64,000 bases of DNA from Ochotona curzoniae (taxonomy: Eukaryota; Chordata; Mammalia; Lagomorpha; Ochotonidae): assembly GCF_017591425.1 (NCBI RefSeq), contig NW_024467104.1:248001-312000 (forward strand). The letters run 5' to 3'. Both the position numbers and the translations under genes were made by a program. The notes below the pieces were generated by a model that was given only the letters and a program-made list of their open reading frames with translations, had not been told where the DNA came from and searched no databases. Shown here one piece after another: positions 1 to 11,250 of the stretch. Each line of letters starts with the position of its first letter. The first letter of the stretch is position 1.

Positions 1-484
1 AAAAAAAAAAAGAAGAGCGCACTGCATTTAAGGCCAATGATGACACAGTATATTAAGCTCTTTACTTACTTTTACTCTCTCCATACAGAAACCGATATCA
101 CTCAAGGTCTGCATGCAGCTTTACAAGTGAAGTAGAGATTAGACTCAATGTGGTTAAGCAAAATGCTACTCTTAGATTCTGTCTCTTTTACTCTAGTTCA
201 TAGTATTCCTTGCTCTCATGATTAGAAGAAAGCAGACACAGAACTGATTGTGGACCACCTTACAATGGGTATTGTGTGGCTCTGGTGAGATGGCAGTATT
301 GCAGATGGTGGCTTAAATTGCTGCACCACAATTCCACTCCTACGTCTCAGCCTAAAAGATCATTCTATTTTCCCTATTCTCAGCATAGGTGCCACTCAAT
401 TCATACAATTATAGTAGATGTGATATCTTTCCCCTAAGTGTATAAAAAGCCTCATTGGTACCTGTGATGTGTTGTAGTGAGCAA
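1..484. other. Intergenic edge, no gene seen
   Basis: The window opens with an 11-base A run, which could be the tail of a retroposon cut off by the window edge. The rest is AT-rich single-copy-looking DNA. Short open frames here have no family features and look like chance. Confidence 0.5.
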
Positions 485-745
485 AGCTGCTACCTGAAAA
501 ACTGACATCACCCAGTGGGAGCAGTTTCAGTCCTGCCTGCCCGACGTCTAGTCCAACTACATGAAAAGGTGCCTGGAAAAGCTGCAAAGTGCAGATCCGA
601 GTGCTTGGGCTCCCATCCCCACACATGCGAATGGGAAGAACATCCTGGCTTTGGCCCAGCCATGTCCATGGCATGCATTTACGGTGTGAGCCAGCATCTG
701 GACCTAATTCTATGACTCTGCTTTCCAGAGAAGTAAACCTTTAAA
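485..745 (+). mobile_element. Old degenerate CSINE-type SINE
   Basis: The stretch reads like a worn CSINE body: a cue like GAGTGCTTGGGCTCCCATCC, then a 'CATGCGAATGGGAAGAACATC' type segment reduced from the usual 'TGGGAGAC..GAAGAAGCTCCTGGCT', then an AAGTAAACCTTTAAAA tail. The short open frames on both strands are a by-product of the GC-rich SINE body. Boundaries are approximate. Confidence 0.5.
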
Positions 746-1255
746 AAGTGGCTCATTAGAAAATCCCAACTTCAGATCATTATGCTCAGTGAAATAAGTT
801 AATCACAAAAGGACAAATATCATATGTGCTCTTTGATATACAGCAACTTTCAGGAAAAAAATACAAATCAGTAAATGTGTAGGTAAATGTTTTTATGCAC
901 GTGTTCGTCCAGAGGAATTGTATGAGGAAATAAGTTTCCTTCCCAGAAGTGAGGGTGCATTGTGTTAGGTATCTCTACTCCCAAATCAAAGATGGATTCT
1001 CACTAAAATATCAAATATATCTTGACAATAGGATGCTGGACTTTCTACTGTGATCTCTAGTTATAATGTCATGATATAGTCAAATCCATGAATGATGGAC
1101 TTGTGACTGTTGCTGTAGGACTATACTATTTAATATACAAGAAACCAGCGAGGGGAGGGAAAATGGGGAGGGCAGAAGGGAAATCCCTGTGTCTATGGAG
1201 CTCTATTATGAAAAGAGATATCAAACCTGTGAATATGTCACTGTCTTATCTTTAA
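746..1255 (+). mobile_element. L1 3' UTR fragment
   Basis: It begins with the L1 3'-end phrase GTGAAATAAGTTAATCACAA followed by AAGGACAAATATCATATG. It then carries a core shared with copies near 11.1, 28.2, 48.3 and 51.0 kb: ATGGATTCTCAC, then ACAATAGGATGCTGGACTTT, ATGATGGACTTGTGACTG and a G-rich GAGGGGAGGGAAAATGGGGA run. Sense orientation, 5' truncated. Confidence 0.65.
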
Positions 1256-1520
1256 GGCTCAAATATGCATGAGTGTACAAATAGGTAGTGATTGTACTTG
1301 GGGTATTAGAAACTCAGAGACAGGTCTGTTAGGAGAAAAAAATGAGAAGATTCTCCACAGAGTGATGATTAAACAAAACATTATTTGCGGACCACTGCCC
1401 TAACCCATGTGTAAGTGATTGGACAAGGATATGGAATGAATTTGGTGTGTTAGTGCAGGCACAGGAAATGCAGAGTTAGCTATGACCTGTGAGGCTCATA
1501 CTCAGCAAAACTGAGGCCCT

Positions 1521-1608
1521 TCCTCCTGGGGACACTTCCTAGGGAAGCAATCAACGATGTTCATGAGCCAGGTGTAGTGTGTGATGGATATTAATGAATG
1601 ATGTTAAT
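1521..1608. promoter_or_regulatory. Candidate OR promoter: two EBF-like sites plus homeodomain site
   Basis: TCCTCCTGGGGAC (1521-1533) and the near-palindrome CTTCCTAGGGAAG (1535-1547) both resemble the Olf1/EBF consensus TCCCNNGGGA. A TTAATGA-type homeodomain motif lies about 45 bp further on, within TATTAATGAATGATGTTAAT. OR promoters characteristically combine these two motifs. The site is about 4.1 kb before the OR4C6-like start, a plausible first-intron distance. Functional assignment is inference. Confidence 0.35.
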
Positions 1609-1930
1609 ATCGTAACATATGGACAGTGGAAAAAGAAACCAGATAATAGCTTTAAGCACCTTTAAAGTAGGGAGCGTGTGATTGTTGCTAGACAAATTAC
1701 TACAGAATGAAGAAGAATTTAATATTTATTTATGGTTGAAGGATGCATTTTTTCAGATCCTTAGTGATGAAAAGTATATTGCAGCTCAGTGTGGCATAAT
1801 TTTAGTAATAGTATGAAAAGATGAAGAGATGATCAGAGTGAATGATAGAACAATTTGGCCCTAACACTTTCATCAATTTCAATGGAAAGACAGGTCATTG
1901 TGTTGCTATGTTGTTTTTAACAGTTAGAAT

Positions 1931-2114
1931 CCACATGACTGAATGCAGTAGTTCCTGGATGATTTTGATTTCATGGACTCAATGAAATCTAATTAATTAG
2001 CTAGGCATGTACTCAGCAAGCTTCAGAAATATTAAACAGAGAGAATAAAGTCATTATCCTCTGGCATCCCCAGAAGGAGGTAAAAATCAACTTAAAAAAT
2101 CTAAGACCATGAAG
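1931..2114 (+). repeat. Direct repeat copy A (partner 3271-3438)
   Basis: Shares GATGATTTTGATTTCATGGA, GAGAATAAAGT, CATCCCCAGAAGGAGGTAAA and ACCATGAAG with diverged counterparts 1.33 kb downstream in the same order. Either an old local duplication or two copies of an unrecognised dispersed repeat. Confidence 0.6.
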
Positions 2115-3270
2115 AAGCAGAACCAGTATGGAGTGAGTGATCTGGTTTTGCTTGCCTGGATCTTCTGCTTGGCCTGGCTCCAGTGAAGTTCTGCCCCTGG
2201 GAAACACTTGATCACCACGCGAGTGGATGGGAATTCATTGGGACGGTAATTAGTACCTCAGCCAGTAGGGACACAGCTGCACAGGGATGCAGTTGTGAAT
2301 GCTACAAGTCGGCATAATGTGAAATTCTGTGCTACTTCTCTTTTCACCTGAGCTCTTATCCAAAGGAGAGAAATGTTGGCCATGTCATTTCTTACAAAAT
2401 ATGGAGTGATAAATGTTTTAAGCTTACAATGAATGACATTTTAAAGAAATGAGTTGGGTGTTCTTTTGAGACAACTTCCTTGTTTTATACAAAAGTTGTG
2501 TTCTTTTTGCAGCCACAGCAGTTGTTTCTTAGTGAAGTTTTTGGATACATAAAATAGCTTTGCTAAATCTTTCACATTAACTAGAACTCTAGTTCTGACA
2601 AATCAATGCCCCACTGAATGGCTGGAGAATTTGCATCTGGTGTAGCTTCTGATTATTTTGAAGTACTGACACATCATAATTTCCAAATCTTCTGAAGAAG
2701 AAAGTTTATGTGAGGGCACCATGAATGAGACCAAATTTTTGTCCTCACAAATATGAATCTGCGACATGTACTTACACAGTCTCCACCTTCCACTTGTTCT
2801 GACCATCAGGTAATGTGGTTCTTGGAGGTGAGGAGATGACACCAGGCAAAGCTTTAGAAGGGACCTTAAATTTTTATTCAAACATTATATATGCTCCTAT
2901 TTGAGGTATTATTTTGAAGTTGCTTAAATTACTGAGTCACCTAAACACATGTAAGATTACATTATACTGAATGTGTGTTCGTTTAATATACAAATTGAAG
3001 TGTCATGTTGGAAAACCTTGGGCTCAATATTTTTTTCTTAATTTGCTTTAATCCCTGCTGGCGAGTAATTGCAATTAACATTGCAAAGAGGAGAGATGAG
3101 GATGATCCAACACTATGCTGTTTGTTCACAGTATTTCAACTTTTCAAGGTTGGCTAAAGTATGGTGAAGCAAAGAAATGATAAAGAAAAAGACTGTACAT
3201 GATATCCTTATGTTGGGACTGGTAGGTGCTCTCATGTCTGCAGGGATGGACTGGCACTGACAATGTTGGC

Positions 3271-3438
3271 TACGTGGTTCAGTGCAGTGTTACTTGGATG
3301 ATTTTAATTTCATGGATTTGATTTAATTTAGTAAAGTACTGAATTGTGTGTATACATCTGTCGAAAGAGAATAAAGTAGCCATCCTTTTGTATCCCCGTA
3401 AGAAGATAAAGCCATCATGAAAATTTAAGAACATGAAG
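3271..3438 (+). repeat. Direct repeat copy B (partner 1931-2114)
   Basis: Same order of blocks as copy A: GATGATTTTAATTTCATGGA, GAGAATAAAGTAGCCATCC, ATCCCCGTAAGAAGATAAAG, then AACATGAAG. Substitutions and small indels indicate age. Confidence 0.6.
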
Positions 3439-5581
3439 ATACTTAAATTCTTATTGATATAAACTTATTACATGATAGTTTTGACGTTGGTGTTGGGGAC
3501 AAACTAAGGCATGAAGCAGGAGTGCTGATGGCTGTTTTAACAAAAGGTATGGACAGAGGCAGAAGGAATTAAAGAAAGTTATTAAACTGGAGAATGATCC
3601 AGGTGAATTTTTAAATGGTGCTTTCCAAGTTCCGTTGATTCTGCTGAAAATTCTGTGAGGTGTGAGTATAAAACACTTGGTATGGCTGTTGTAGTTTGTT
3701 GTCCGTGCTATAAACTGGATCACATACCGGCCAAGATGCTTTACTCAGGCTTATATATTTTTTTCTAAACCTTTCCACTGTATGAGAAAATCAGGATAAT
3801 AACAACACATATATCATATGTTTTTAAAAAAAATCATGAGAATTTTTTTGATGATGAAAACAGCACTCTTTTTCTTTTTCTTTTTTTGATAGTATATATA
3901 TTCCATAAATTTCTTTTCTGAAACAGTGAGTAAGTCAGTTCACCAGTACTCATGATGTGTTCTACAACACAGAATTGTCTGGGATTTGCTACAAAGCAGG
4001 AACAGAAAGATTTGATCGCTGAGGGTGGGAGTGAGAGAAACTACTAGAAGAGGAGGTTGTTCTTTGTGAGACAGCATCATAAATGTCCAAACATGTACTA
4101 ACACCAAAGGAGAATTTTTATGGAATCACAGAGTTTAATGGTAATGGGCAATCAAATATTGTAAGTTAATGCTTATATCCTCCAATGGCTAAGAATTTGC
4201 ACTTTAGATTGAGATGATCTGGATCCACAATCCAACTGCTCATGAATGAGATGCCTAGAATCTCCAAGGCTCAGTTTCCTGTTCATTGAGATTGTATTTG
4301 TGATGCAACTTATTTTATGTGATCTGTAAAATGAAGGTGACAGGTCTGGCACGTGGAAAGTCATCTTTAGTCATTCTTAAAAATCCTTCTTTTCATCTGG
4401 AAGCTCTCTTTCGCAAGGACAAATGGAAGTGAAGACGTGAGCTATGAAGGAGGAATGGCAATGGATTTATATCATCCTTTAATAATTTAATACGTGTGCT
4501 ATACATAGAATAATTTATGTTAAAATAAGTTCATGTGTGGATGGTGTCCACTATGTTGCAGACTTGAATCTTCTTGGAGCAGAGGAATTTAAGGTTTAAA
4601 TGTTTTTCAATCACCTTATCTAAAAATGTTTAATACAGTTCGAAATTTAATTCGTGCTGCAACTTCTAGTTTCAAGACTAGAATACACACACGTATGGTG
4701 AAATGAAACTGTTCAAGAGGCATAAATCTATCCCACTATACTGTTATAAAAATGAAGTGTCATCATGAACGACAATGTAATCTGACAATTTTGAGCATTA
4801 AATATTAACATGAGAAGCAATATACATGTTACATGTTAATATTGGGTCAAGAAAATCTAGAGTTGAGTTTGGCTTTTGTGTTTTCTACTTATGGGAACTT
4901 AATTGTCATTTCTTTCCCTCAGCATCTAAACTCTAAAACACAAAAGCAACTAAATTTCCACAACAAAAGTCACAGGCAGGAACTCATGGGATATTAGAAA
5001 TATATCATAATACTGGCAGTAATAACTTGAAAAGTAGAGTTTTTTAAGTGTTTAGTAAATAAATGGCATACATAAAGAAATTTTATATAATGTTTTCCAG
5101 ATTCTTGGGTGTGACTATTAATGAAAGCTGGCATCCTAATTTCAAGTTCCCCAATGCAGCTGCGGGGTTCCCTGCTTGTGGGTGGTTCCTTGAGGGCATA
5201 CAGGATGGAGGCAGTCTGTTTTTTGAATAGGGAGAGTGAAGAAGGAAAGACAAAACAGTTGAGATTATATGGGTGTGTCACCACTTCTCCATCACCTTCC
5301 AGCTTCTAAAGATTCAGAGTTACTTTAAGGGTATAAATTTCTCCTTATTTTCAGGTGTGTATGCATCACAGTGCTGAAACAGGTCCCCTCAACCACTGGC
5401 AACAGGGAGCTGTAGATCCAAGAGCCAGGTGTATCAATGAGACGGGGTGTCGTTTGTGGGAATGACTGAGATCCTTCTGTGAAGCCTTTGCGGTTGCCAA
5501 CTGGTTTTTCCATCAAGAACTGGGGAATCCATAGGTAAAGAGGGTATGAGACAGGGTGCACCAAACACCTGTACTAGTGAT

Positions 5582-5635
5582 TACTAACTAAAAATAATAC
5601 TGCTTTTTCCAGCACAGAGAGGTGTGTTTCCTCAG
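5582..5635 (+). promoter_or_regulatory. Candidate branch point and 3' splice site of 5' intron
   Basis: TACTAAC at 5582-5588 is a perfect branch-point heptamer. A pyrimidine run and CAG follow (TGCTTTTTCCAG, AG at 5611-5612), 25 bases after the branch A. A second acceptor-like GTGTTTCCTCAG ends at 5635. Both precede the start codon at 5646. OR genes usually splice a non-coding exon to the coding exon just before the ATG. Confidence 0.5.
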
Positions 5636-5645
5636 CCCACATTCA

Positions 5646-6563
5646 ATGGAGGATCCAAACAACGTGACTGAATTCATTCTTTTGGGAATTACCACAAATC
5701 CTGAGCTGAGAAAAATCTTCTGTGCTGTGTTTCTGATCATGTATGTGGCTACAGTGTTGGGGAATGTACTCATCGTGGTAACAATCGCCTCAAGTCAGAG
5801 TCTCAGGTCACCGATGTATTTCTTTCTTACTTTCTTGGCCCTCATGGATGTCACCTACTCTTCTGTCATTGCCCCCAAGATGATCGTGGATTCCCTGTCT
5901 GAGAGCACGACCATCTCCCTCGCAGGTTGCATGACCCAGCTCTTCGCAGAGCACTTCTTTGGTGGCGTGGCGATCATCCTTCTCATCGTGATGGCCTATG
6001 ACCGCTACGTGGCCATATGTAAGCCCCTACACTACACCACCACCATGAGTCCTCGAGTGTGTTACTTTATGGTGGGAGGGGCTTGGGTGGGGGGATCCAT
6101 GCATGCTACAATACAGCTTCTTTTCATGTATCAGATACCTTTCTGTGGCTCCAACATAATTGATCACTTTATGTGTGATTTATTCCCATTGTTGAAACTG
6201 GCCTGCATGGACACTCACATCCTGGGCCTCCTTGTCATCCTCAACAGCGGAGTCATGTGTGTGAGCATCTTCCTCATCCTCCTTATCTCCTATGCGTTCA
6301 TCCTGTGCTCCCTGAAGTCTTGTGGCTCAGAAGGCCGGCGCAAAGCCTTCTCCACCTGTGGCTCCCACCTCATGGTGGTTGTGTTGTTCTTTGTGCCCTG
6401 CATTTTCCTGTACATGAGGCCTGTGGTCACTTATCCCATAGACAAGGTGATGGCTGTGGGTTTTACTATTATTGAACCCATGTTAAACCCTTTGATCTAC
6501 ACCTTGAGGAATGCAGAAGTGAGAAAAGCCATGAAGAAATTGTGGTTGGACAAAGGCCACTGA
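5646..6563 (+). CDS. OR4C6: Olfactory receptor family 4, OR4C6-like
   Basis: Intact 305-residue class II OR, a seven-helix odorant GPCR that signals through G-olf in the ciliary membrane of olfactory neurons. I chose the ATG at 5646 ([10 protein letters not shown]) because it gives the family-standard N-terminus with N-glycosylation site N6. An in-frame ATG at 5622 would lie ahead of a likely splice acceptor. Hallmarks: GN at 39-40 (TM1), PMYFF 56-60, C95, [10 protein letters not shown] 116-125, KAFSTCGSH 233-241, PMLNPLIY 278-285. The [14 protein letters not shown] and VVTYPIDK stretches resemble human OR4C6 from memory, so this is probably its orthologue. Oddities: Glu277 directly before PMLNPLIY, where Thr or Ala is usual, and Ala109 in the GGVAIILL stretch, where many relatives have Glu. 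A single coding exon with no frame damage. The receptor identity is firm; the orthology is inference. Confidence 0.95.
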   Translation: MEDPNNVTEFILLGITTNPELRKIFCAVFLIMYVATVLGNVLIVVTIASSQSLRSPMYFFLTFLALMDVTYSSVIAPKMIVDSLSESTTISLAGCMTQLFAEHFFGGVAIILLIVMAYDRYVAICKPLHYTTTMSPRVCYFMVGGAWVGGSMHATIQLLFMYQIPFCGSNIIDHFMCDLFPLLKLACMDTHILGLLVILNSGVMCVSIFLILLISYAFILCSLKSCGSEGRRKAFSTCGSHLMVVVLFFVPCIFLYMRPVVTYPIDKVMAVGFTIIEPMLNPLIYTLRNAEVRKAMKKLWLDKGH

Positions 6564-6885
6564 ATGGTCATCACTGTATTTGCTAAGGACAAGCTTTTCT
6601 TATAAGACTACTGAGCACTTACTTTGTTGCCCACTGCAATCAGATAATCACTCAGAAACCAAAAGCACCTTGTAAGTTCACAAAAGAGATAGAAGTTGAT
6701 TTGTGTAACTACAGTACATCATGGCAAGTATATTTTGTGCAGCATCACTTTCTCAAAAGGAGACAGAGTCACTTGTTTTCAAAATATGTCCTTTGAACCA
6801 TGTAATCCTTTCCTAGTTCAAGGTTATCTTTATCTTTCCAAGTTGCATTTCTTGGCTTCTTTCTTGTCGTGATCTTTCCATTTCC
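6564..6885. other. 3' flank of OR4C6-like gene
   Basis: Unique AT-rich sequence with no AATAAA obvious in the first 300 bases. The first good hexamer-like signals lie inside the adjoining L1 (ATTAAA near 7035, AATAAA near 7429), so the 3' UTR may run into the L1. That is speculative. Confidence 0.4.
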
Positions 6886-8990
6886 AGACAATATGAAAAT
6901 TATTTCATACATTGGCTAGCCATTTGTATTTTATCCTTTGAAAAATCATGTCTTTTTGATAATTTTTTGACTGGATTGTTCATTTTATTGTTACTCAGTT
7001 TCTAAGTCTCCTTAACTATTGGTATTCATCCTTTATTAAATGTAAAATTTGCAAATGTTTTCTGTTCTCTTGGTTACCTCCTCCTGTTGAATGTTTCCTT
7101 TGATGTACAGAAAGGTCTAGCTTCATATAATGTTTGTCTGTTTTGTCTTTGGATGTGTTATTCAAGCAATGAAGCCCATGCAACACCTTGTAGTTTTACC
7201 CTGTGTTTTCTTCTGTCAATTTGAAAGTATCAGGTCATAGATTTAGAAAAAAATTCTTGATTCATTGTGAGCTGACTTTTGCAAAACGTATAAGATCTTC
7301 AGGACTTCTGTTTTACATTTCTGCAACCAGAGATCCAATTTTGCCAACACCGTTTGTTGAAGAGATCATACCTTCTCCAGGGAAGTTGTTTAACTTGTTT
7401 GTATGGTTACTTGGTTGTAGATATGTGAATAAATTTCTTGGTCTCTAATTCGTTTTATTGGTTTCCATGGCCATTTTAATGTGCCAGCTCTAAGTTTTTT
7501 TTAATAAAGATTTAAAATTTTTATTACAAAGTCAGATATACAGAGAGGAGGAGAGACAGAGGAAGATCTTCTGTCCAATGATTCACTCCCCAAGTGACTG
7601 CAACGGCCAGTGCTGTGCTTATCTGAAGCCAGGAGCTAGGAATCTCCTCCAGGTCTCCCACACGGGCACAAGGTCCGAAGGCTTTGGGCCATCCTCGACT
7701 GCCTTCCCAGGCCACAAGCAGGAAGCTGGATGGGAAGTGGAGCTGCTGATATTAGAACCGGTGAGCATGTGGGATCCTGGTACGTTCAAGGTGAGGACTT
7801 TAGCCACTAGGCCCCTCCAAGTTGCTTTGATTATAACTGCCGTGTAATCACATTGAATATGTGACTAAATAAATGTGAGTTTGGTAATATACATATTTTG
7901 ATGACGTTAGTTCTTGCTTTCCATGAACACAGAAGACTTTTTGTCTTTTGTTTATTCTATTTCTTTTAAGATTTACAATATTCAAGGTAAACATTAGTGA
8001 CATCTTTGACTAAATTTTTCACAACTATTTATTTATTTGTTTTGTAGCTATTGTGAATCAAACTGATATTACAAGTTGTTCTTAAGCCATAGCATTGTTT
8101 TTACATACAAATATCACGGGATATTTTGTGTATTGCTTTATTACCTTACAATTTTGTCAAATTCTCTAATAATTTCCAGTAGACTCTCAGTGGGGTCTTT
8201 TGTTTTTTTTATACATAAGATCATATGATTTCATTTGTACAGTGGGATAATTTTGACTTCTTCCTTTCCTACTTGTATGCTTTTGATTTCTTTTTCTTGA
8301 CTTATAACTCTGGCTCAAACTTCTAAAACTGTTTTGGGCAGTAATGGCGAGAGAGGGCATCCTTGTTTTAGTTCAGATTTTAGTGGAAATGCTCTGAGCT
8401 TTTCCCTATTCAGTATGATATGTATAATATGACACTATTTGAGGGTTTGATATTGCCCTGATTTTATTGAGACATGTTCCTTCTGTAAACAATTTGGTGA
8501 AGTTTTCTTTTTAAAACGTGAAATGATGCTTTGTTTTAGTAAATGCTTTCTCTAAATCCATTTATATAATAATATGATCTCAAGTATTCATTTTGTTGAT
8601 ATTATAGATTACAATCATTGTGTTGTATATGTTGCTTCATCCACACATCTCAGGGCTAAATCCTATTTCATTCTTTGATGTTTTGATAAATTTAATTACC
8701 TAGTGTATAGTCTAGAGTTTTTGTGTTTATGTTAATGAGGTGTATTGTTCTATAGTTCTGGCTTCATATAAGGCATTTAGAGAAAATCTTTCTGTTCAAT
8801 TACTTGGAATGATTTGGAAGAATTCGTGGAATTCAGCAGTGAGGCTCTCTAGACCTAGAATTTTCTTTGTTACGGAAGGTCTTTAGTACTGACTCAAATT
8901 TATCTTTCTTATTGATCTTTTTTAGAATTTCTGTGTCTCCCAGACTCAATGCAGGCAATTTTTTTTGTGTCTATGGATCCCAATATTTTA
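6886..8990 (-). mobile_element. L1 3' UTR and ORF2 segment, antisense
   Basis: Read on the + strand this is the complement of L1. In order I recognise the 3' UTR/ORF2 end (TTTTGACTGGATTGTTCATT, GTTTCCTTTGATGTACAGAA), CCAACACCGTTTGTTGAAGA, GTAATGGCGAGAGAGGGCAT, CCCTATTCAGTATGATATGT, then GTGGAATTCAGCAGTGAGGC with CTAGACCTAGAATTTTCTTTG. These are the mammalian L1 ORF2 landmarks in the order expected for a minus-strand element. Many stops and indels show it is dead. A younger SINE at 7498-7822 interrupts it. Confidence 0.85.
7498..7822 (-). mobile_element. Lagomorph SINE inserted in the L1
   Basis: Near full length. On the + strand it runs from the tail complement (TTTAATAAAGATTTAAAATT) through GGAAGATCTTCTGTCCAATG, GCCACAAGCAGGAAGCTGGA and TTAGAACCGG to the head complement TTTAGCCACTAGGCCCC. 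Short open frames here on both strands are SINE by-products. Confidence 0.9.
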
Positions 8991-9049
8991 AAAAATGTGT
9001 TCAAGTCCTGAAAGATAACATCAAAATTTATGACCACAATCAAGTCTTA

Positions 9050-9480
9050 AAAGGCATGAAACATAGAAGCAGAGAAAGATAATATGCAACATGAAAAAAT
9101 GTGAAATCAATAAATACAAAGTTAACAGTACAAAGGAGATGAGAAAAGATCAGATCAAATAACTACTTGTCAATAACAACCTTCAATATGAAAAGACTTT
9201 CTCCGTGTAATAGGTAAAGACTGCTTGAATTAATTCAAAAAAATCTCTATGCTGCCTAATAGAAATACACCTCACCAACAAAGATGAGTACAGACTAAAA
9301 GTATAAGGATGAAAAAGATATTTAATGCAAGTGAAAATCTAAAAGAAGCAGAAGCGATGATTTGAATATTAGGCAAAATAAACTTCTATGCAAAAATTGA
9401 TAAAACAAATAAAATAATTATGTAATTATTTAGGTATCAATTCAACAGCAAGAATGACTTTAATAAGTGTATGTGATCAC
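9050..9480 (+). mobile_element. L1 ORF2 5' (endonuclease) fragment, sense
   Basis: Contains TGCTGCCTAATAGAAATACA then CCTCACC, the L1 ORF2 endonuclease-region landmark (usually CTGTCTACAAGAGACACACCTCACC). This is followed by AAAGTATAAGGATGAAAAAG and AGAAGCAGAAGCGATGATTT, resembling AAAGGATGGAAAAA and AAAGCAGGGGTTGCAATTCT. Orientation is opposite to the neighbouring 6886-8990 piece. Confidence 0.65.
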
Positions 9481-9534
9481 CCAAATTTAGGGCTCCCAGC
9501 TATTTAAAGCAAGTCTTAATAGATTTGTTTTAGT

Positions 9535-10335
9535 CGGTGCTATTTCTCTTCTCTGTCAAGAGAACATCTTGAAGTATCATTTGTAGGGCAGATTTGGAAG
9601 AGACAACTTCTTGTAACTTTTCTTTAATGTGGAAGAATTTTATTTCATTTTCAAAGACAAAAGAAAGCTTTGCTGGATATGTTATCCTAGGCTGACAATT
9701 TGTTTTTTTTAGAATCTGAAAAATTTCACTCCATTCTCTTCTTGCCTGTAGAGTTTCCTATGACAGATCGCCTGTGAGTTTAATTGGCATTCCTTCATAT
9801 GTCAATTGATTTTTTTTTTCACGTGCACATTTCAGGATCTTTTCCTTATGTTCAGTTGAAGAGAGATTGATGATCATGTGTCTTGGTGAAGATCGCTTTT
9901 GATCAGGCGTGCCCCTCATGGATGTTGTTTCCCAATTCTTTCTCTAGATTAGGGAAAATTTCCTTGATTATTTCATTAAATATATTTGTAAAACCAGTTT
10001 CTCTTTCTGCACCTTCTGGGACTCCCATGACTCTTATATTTGGCCTCTTAATAGTGCCTTTCAATTCTTGAATACTCTTTTTGGCCTAATCCAGCTCTGC
10101 TTCAAGCTTTTTGTTTGCTTCCCCCTGATGACAGAAGTATCTTCCAATTCTGATATTCTTTCATTTGCTTGTTTCATTCCATTTTGGAGACTCTCCACCG
10201 TACTTATAATTTGCTCTACTGTGTTCTTAATTTCTGATATATCAGCCTTGATTTACTTTATTGCTGCTATTGCTTGTGTAAAATATTCCTTAAAGTCTTT
10301 GAACTCTTGTATGTGCTTCTCATTATTGATTAGAA
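9535..10335 (-). mobile_element. L1 ORF1-region fragment, antisense
   Basis: The + strand reads as the complement of L1 ORF1/5' region: GTATCATTTGTAGGGCAGAT, AGCTTTGCTGGATATGTTAT, TCTTGCCTGTAGAGTTTCCT, TCATGTGTCTTGGTGAAGAT, then the TGATATTCTTTCATTTGCTT coil-coding stretch. Two open stretches of 62 and 95 codons on the + strand are antisense shadows. Confidence 0.65.
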
Positions 10336-10369
10336 GCTTTAAAAGGCAAATGTGAACAACATCCCAGTA

Positions 10370-10565
10370 AAATGGCAACAGAAGACTAAACCAATGAACA
10401 ACCCATTCCTAAATGACAGAACCAAAGTACCACCTATACATATTAACCCTGAACATAAATTGCTTTAGCTCAATCAGAAGTCATAGATTAGTACACTGGA
10501 TTAAATAATAGAATCCACCTGTTTGTTGTCTAGAAGAGACAATTTTTCCAACAAAAATCAGTGGA
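10370..10565 (+). mobile_element. Second L1 ORF2 5' fragment, sense
   Basis: Contains AACCCTGAACATAAATTGCT, AGAAGTCATAGATTAGTACA and CTGGATTAAATAATAGAATC then CACCTGTTTGTTGTCTAGAAGAGACA. This is the start of the L1 endonuclease region, upstream in element order of the fragment at 9050-9480. Confidence 0.6.
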
Positions 10566-10639
10566 AACTATATCTCATGGGTTTTGATGTTTTCTGTTAG
10601 TTTCATCTCTTCAAAACACTTTCTTCTGATTAAATTTTT

Positions 10640-11250
10640 CACTGACTCATAGATCATACAGTAGCATCATTTTCTTCAAGAAGTTTCTTGATTTGCATTT
10701 CTTCAGCTACATGTTAGTCATTTAGTAGCATGTTATTTAACTTCTTGGTGTTGTTAATTTCTTTTTTCTTCCTGATGTTGATTTTGTTTTGTGGCTTTTC
10801 ATTTAAGGGGATGTATAATAGCTGTGTATTGAAGACTGTCATTTCTAGTAACATGTTATTTAACTTCATGTCATTGTAAATTTCTGTTTTTCTTCCTATT
10901 GTTGATTTTGTATTGTGACCTTTCATTTGAAGGGATGCACAGTAGCTGTGTAAAGGAGACTAACATATCCAAATATGAGGATACAATGCAGTATGCATTT
11001 CTGCTTCCAGACAAAGATGGACTTACAATGAAACTGTTTAATGTACCTTGACAATAGGATGCTGGACTTTCTGCCATTGTCCTTGCTCACAATGATGGAC
11101 GTATGACTGTATGAAGAACTATACTTTAGTAATGATATAGAGATTCTAGGTGGTGGTGGGGAATTGGGGCTGGGATAAGGGAAATGCCAGTGCCTGTTGA
11201 ACTGTATCATTTAAAAATTAAATAAATCCTGTTTCATAAAAAATAAAATT
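10640..11250 (+). mobile_element. L1 3' UTR, sense, with A-rich tail
   Basis: Has two tandem-like GTTATTTAACTTC / TTGTTGATTTTGT / GGGGATGTATAATAGCTGTG blocks. The shared core follows (AAGATGGACTTACAATGAAA, ACAATAGGATGCTGGACTTT, AATGATGGACGTATGACTGT), then a G-rich run and an A-rich AAAAATAAAATTAAATTAAT end. Confidence 0.7.

Larger units (their letters stand above)
1256..5580. other. Unique 5' flank of the OR4C6-like gene
   Basis: About 4.3 kb without a convincing coding frame. It contains the EBF-like pair at 1521-1547, a diverged direct repeat (1931-2114 and 3271-3438) and otherwise AT-rich DNA. If this gene follows the usual OR layout, the transcription start, any non-coding 5' exon and the 5' intron should lie here. 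None of these can be fixed from sequence alone. Confidence 0.5.

Noticed and set aside
5622..5645. Upstream in-frame ATG of the OR4C6-like gene (MCFLSPHS extension)
   Set aside because: It overlaps likely splice acceptor sequence and breaks the family-standard N-terminus.
9883..10355. Two adjacent + strand frames (62 and 95 codons)
   Set aside because: Antisense of L1 ORF1; not host genes.
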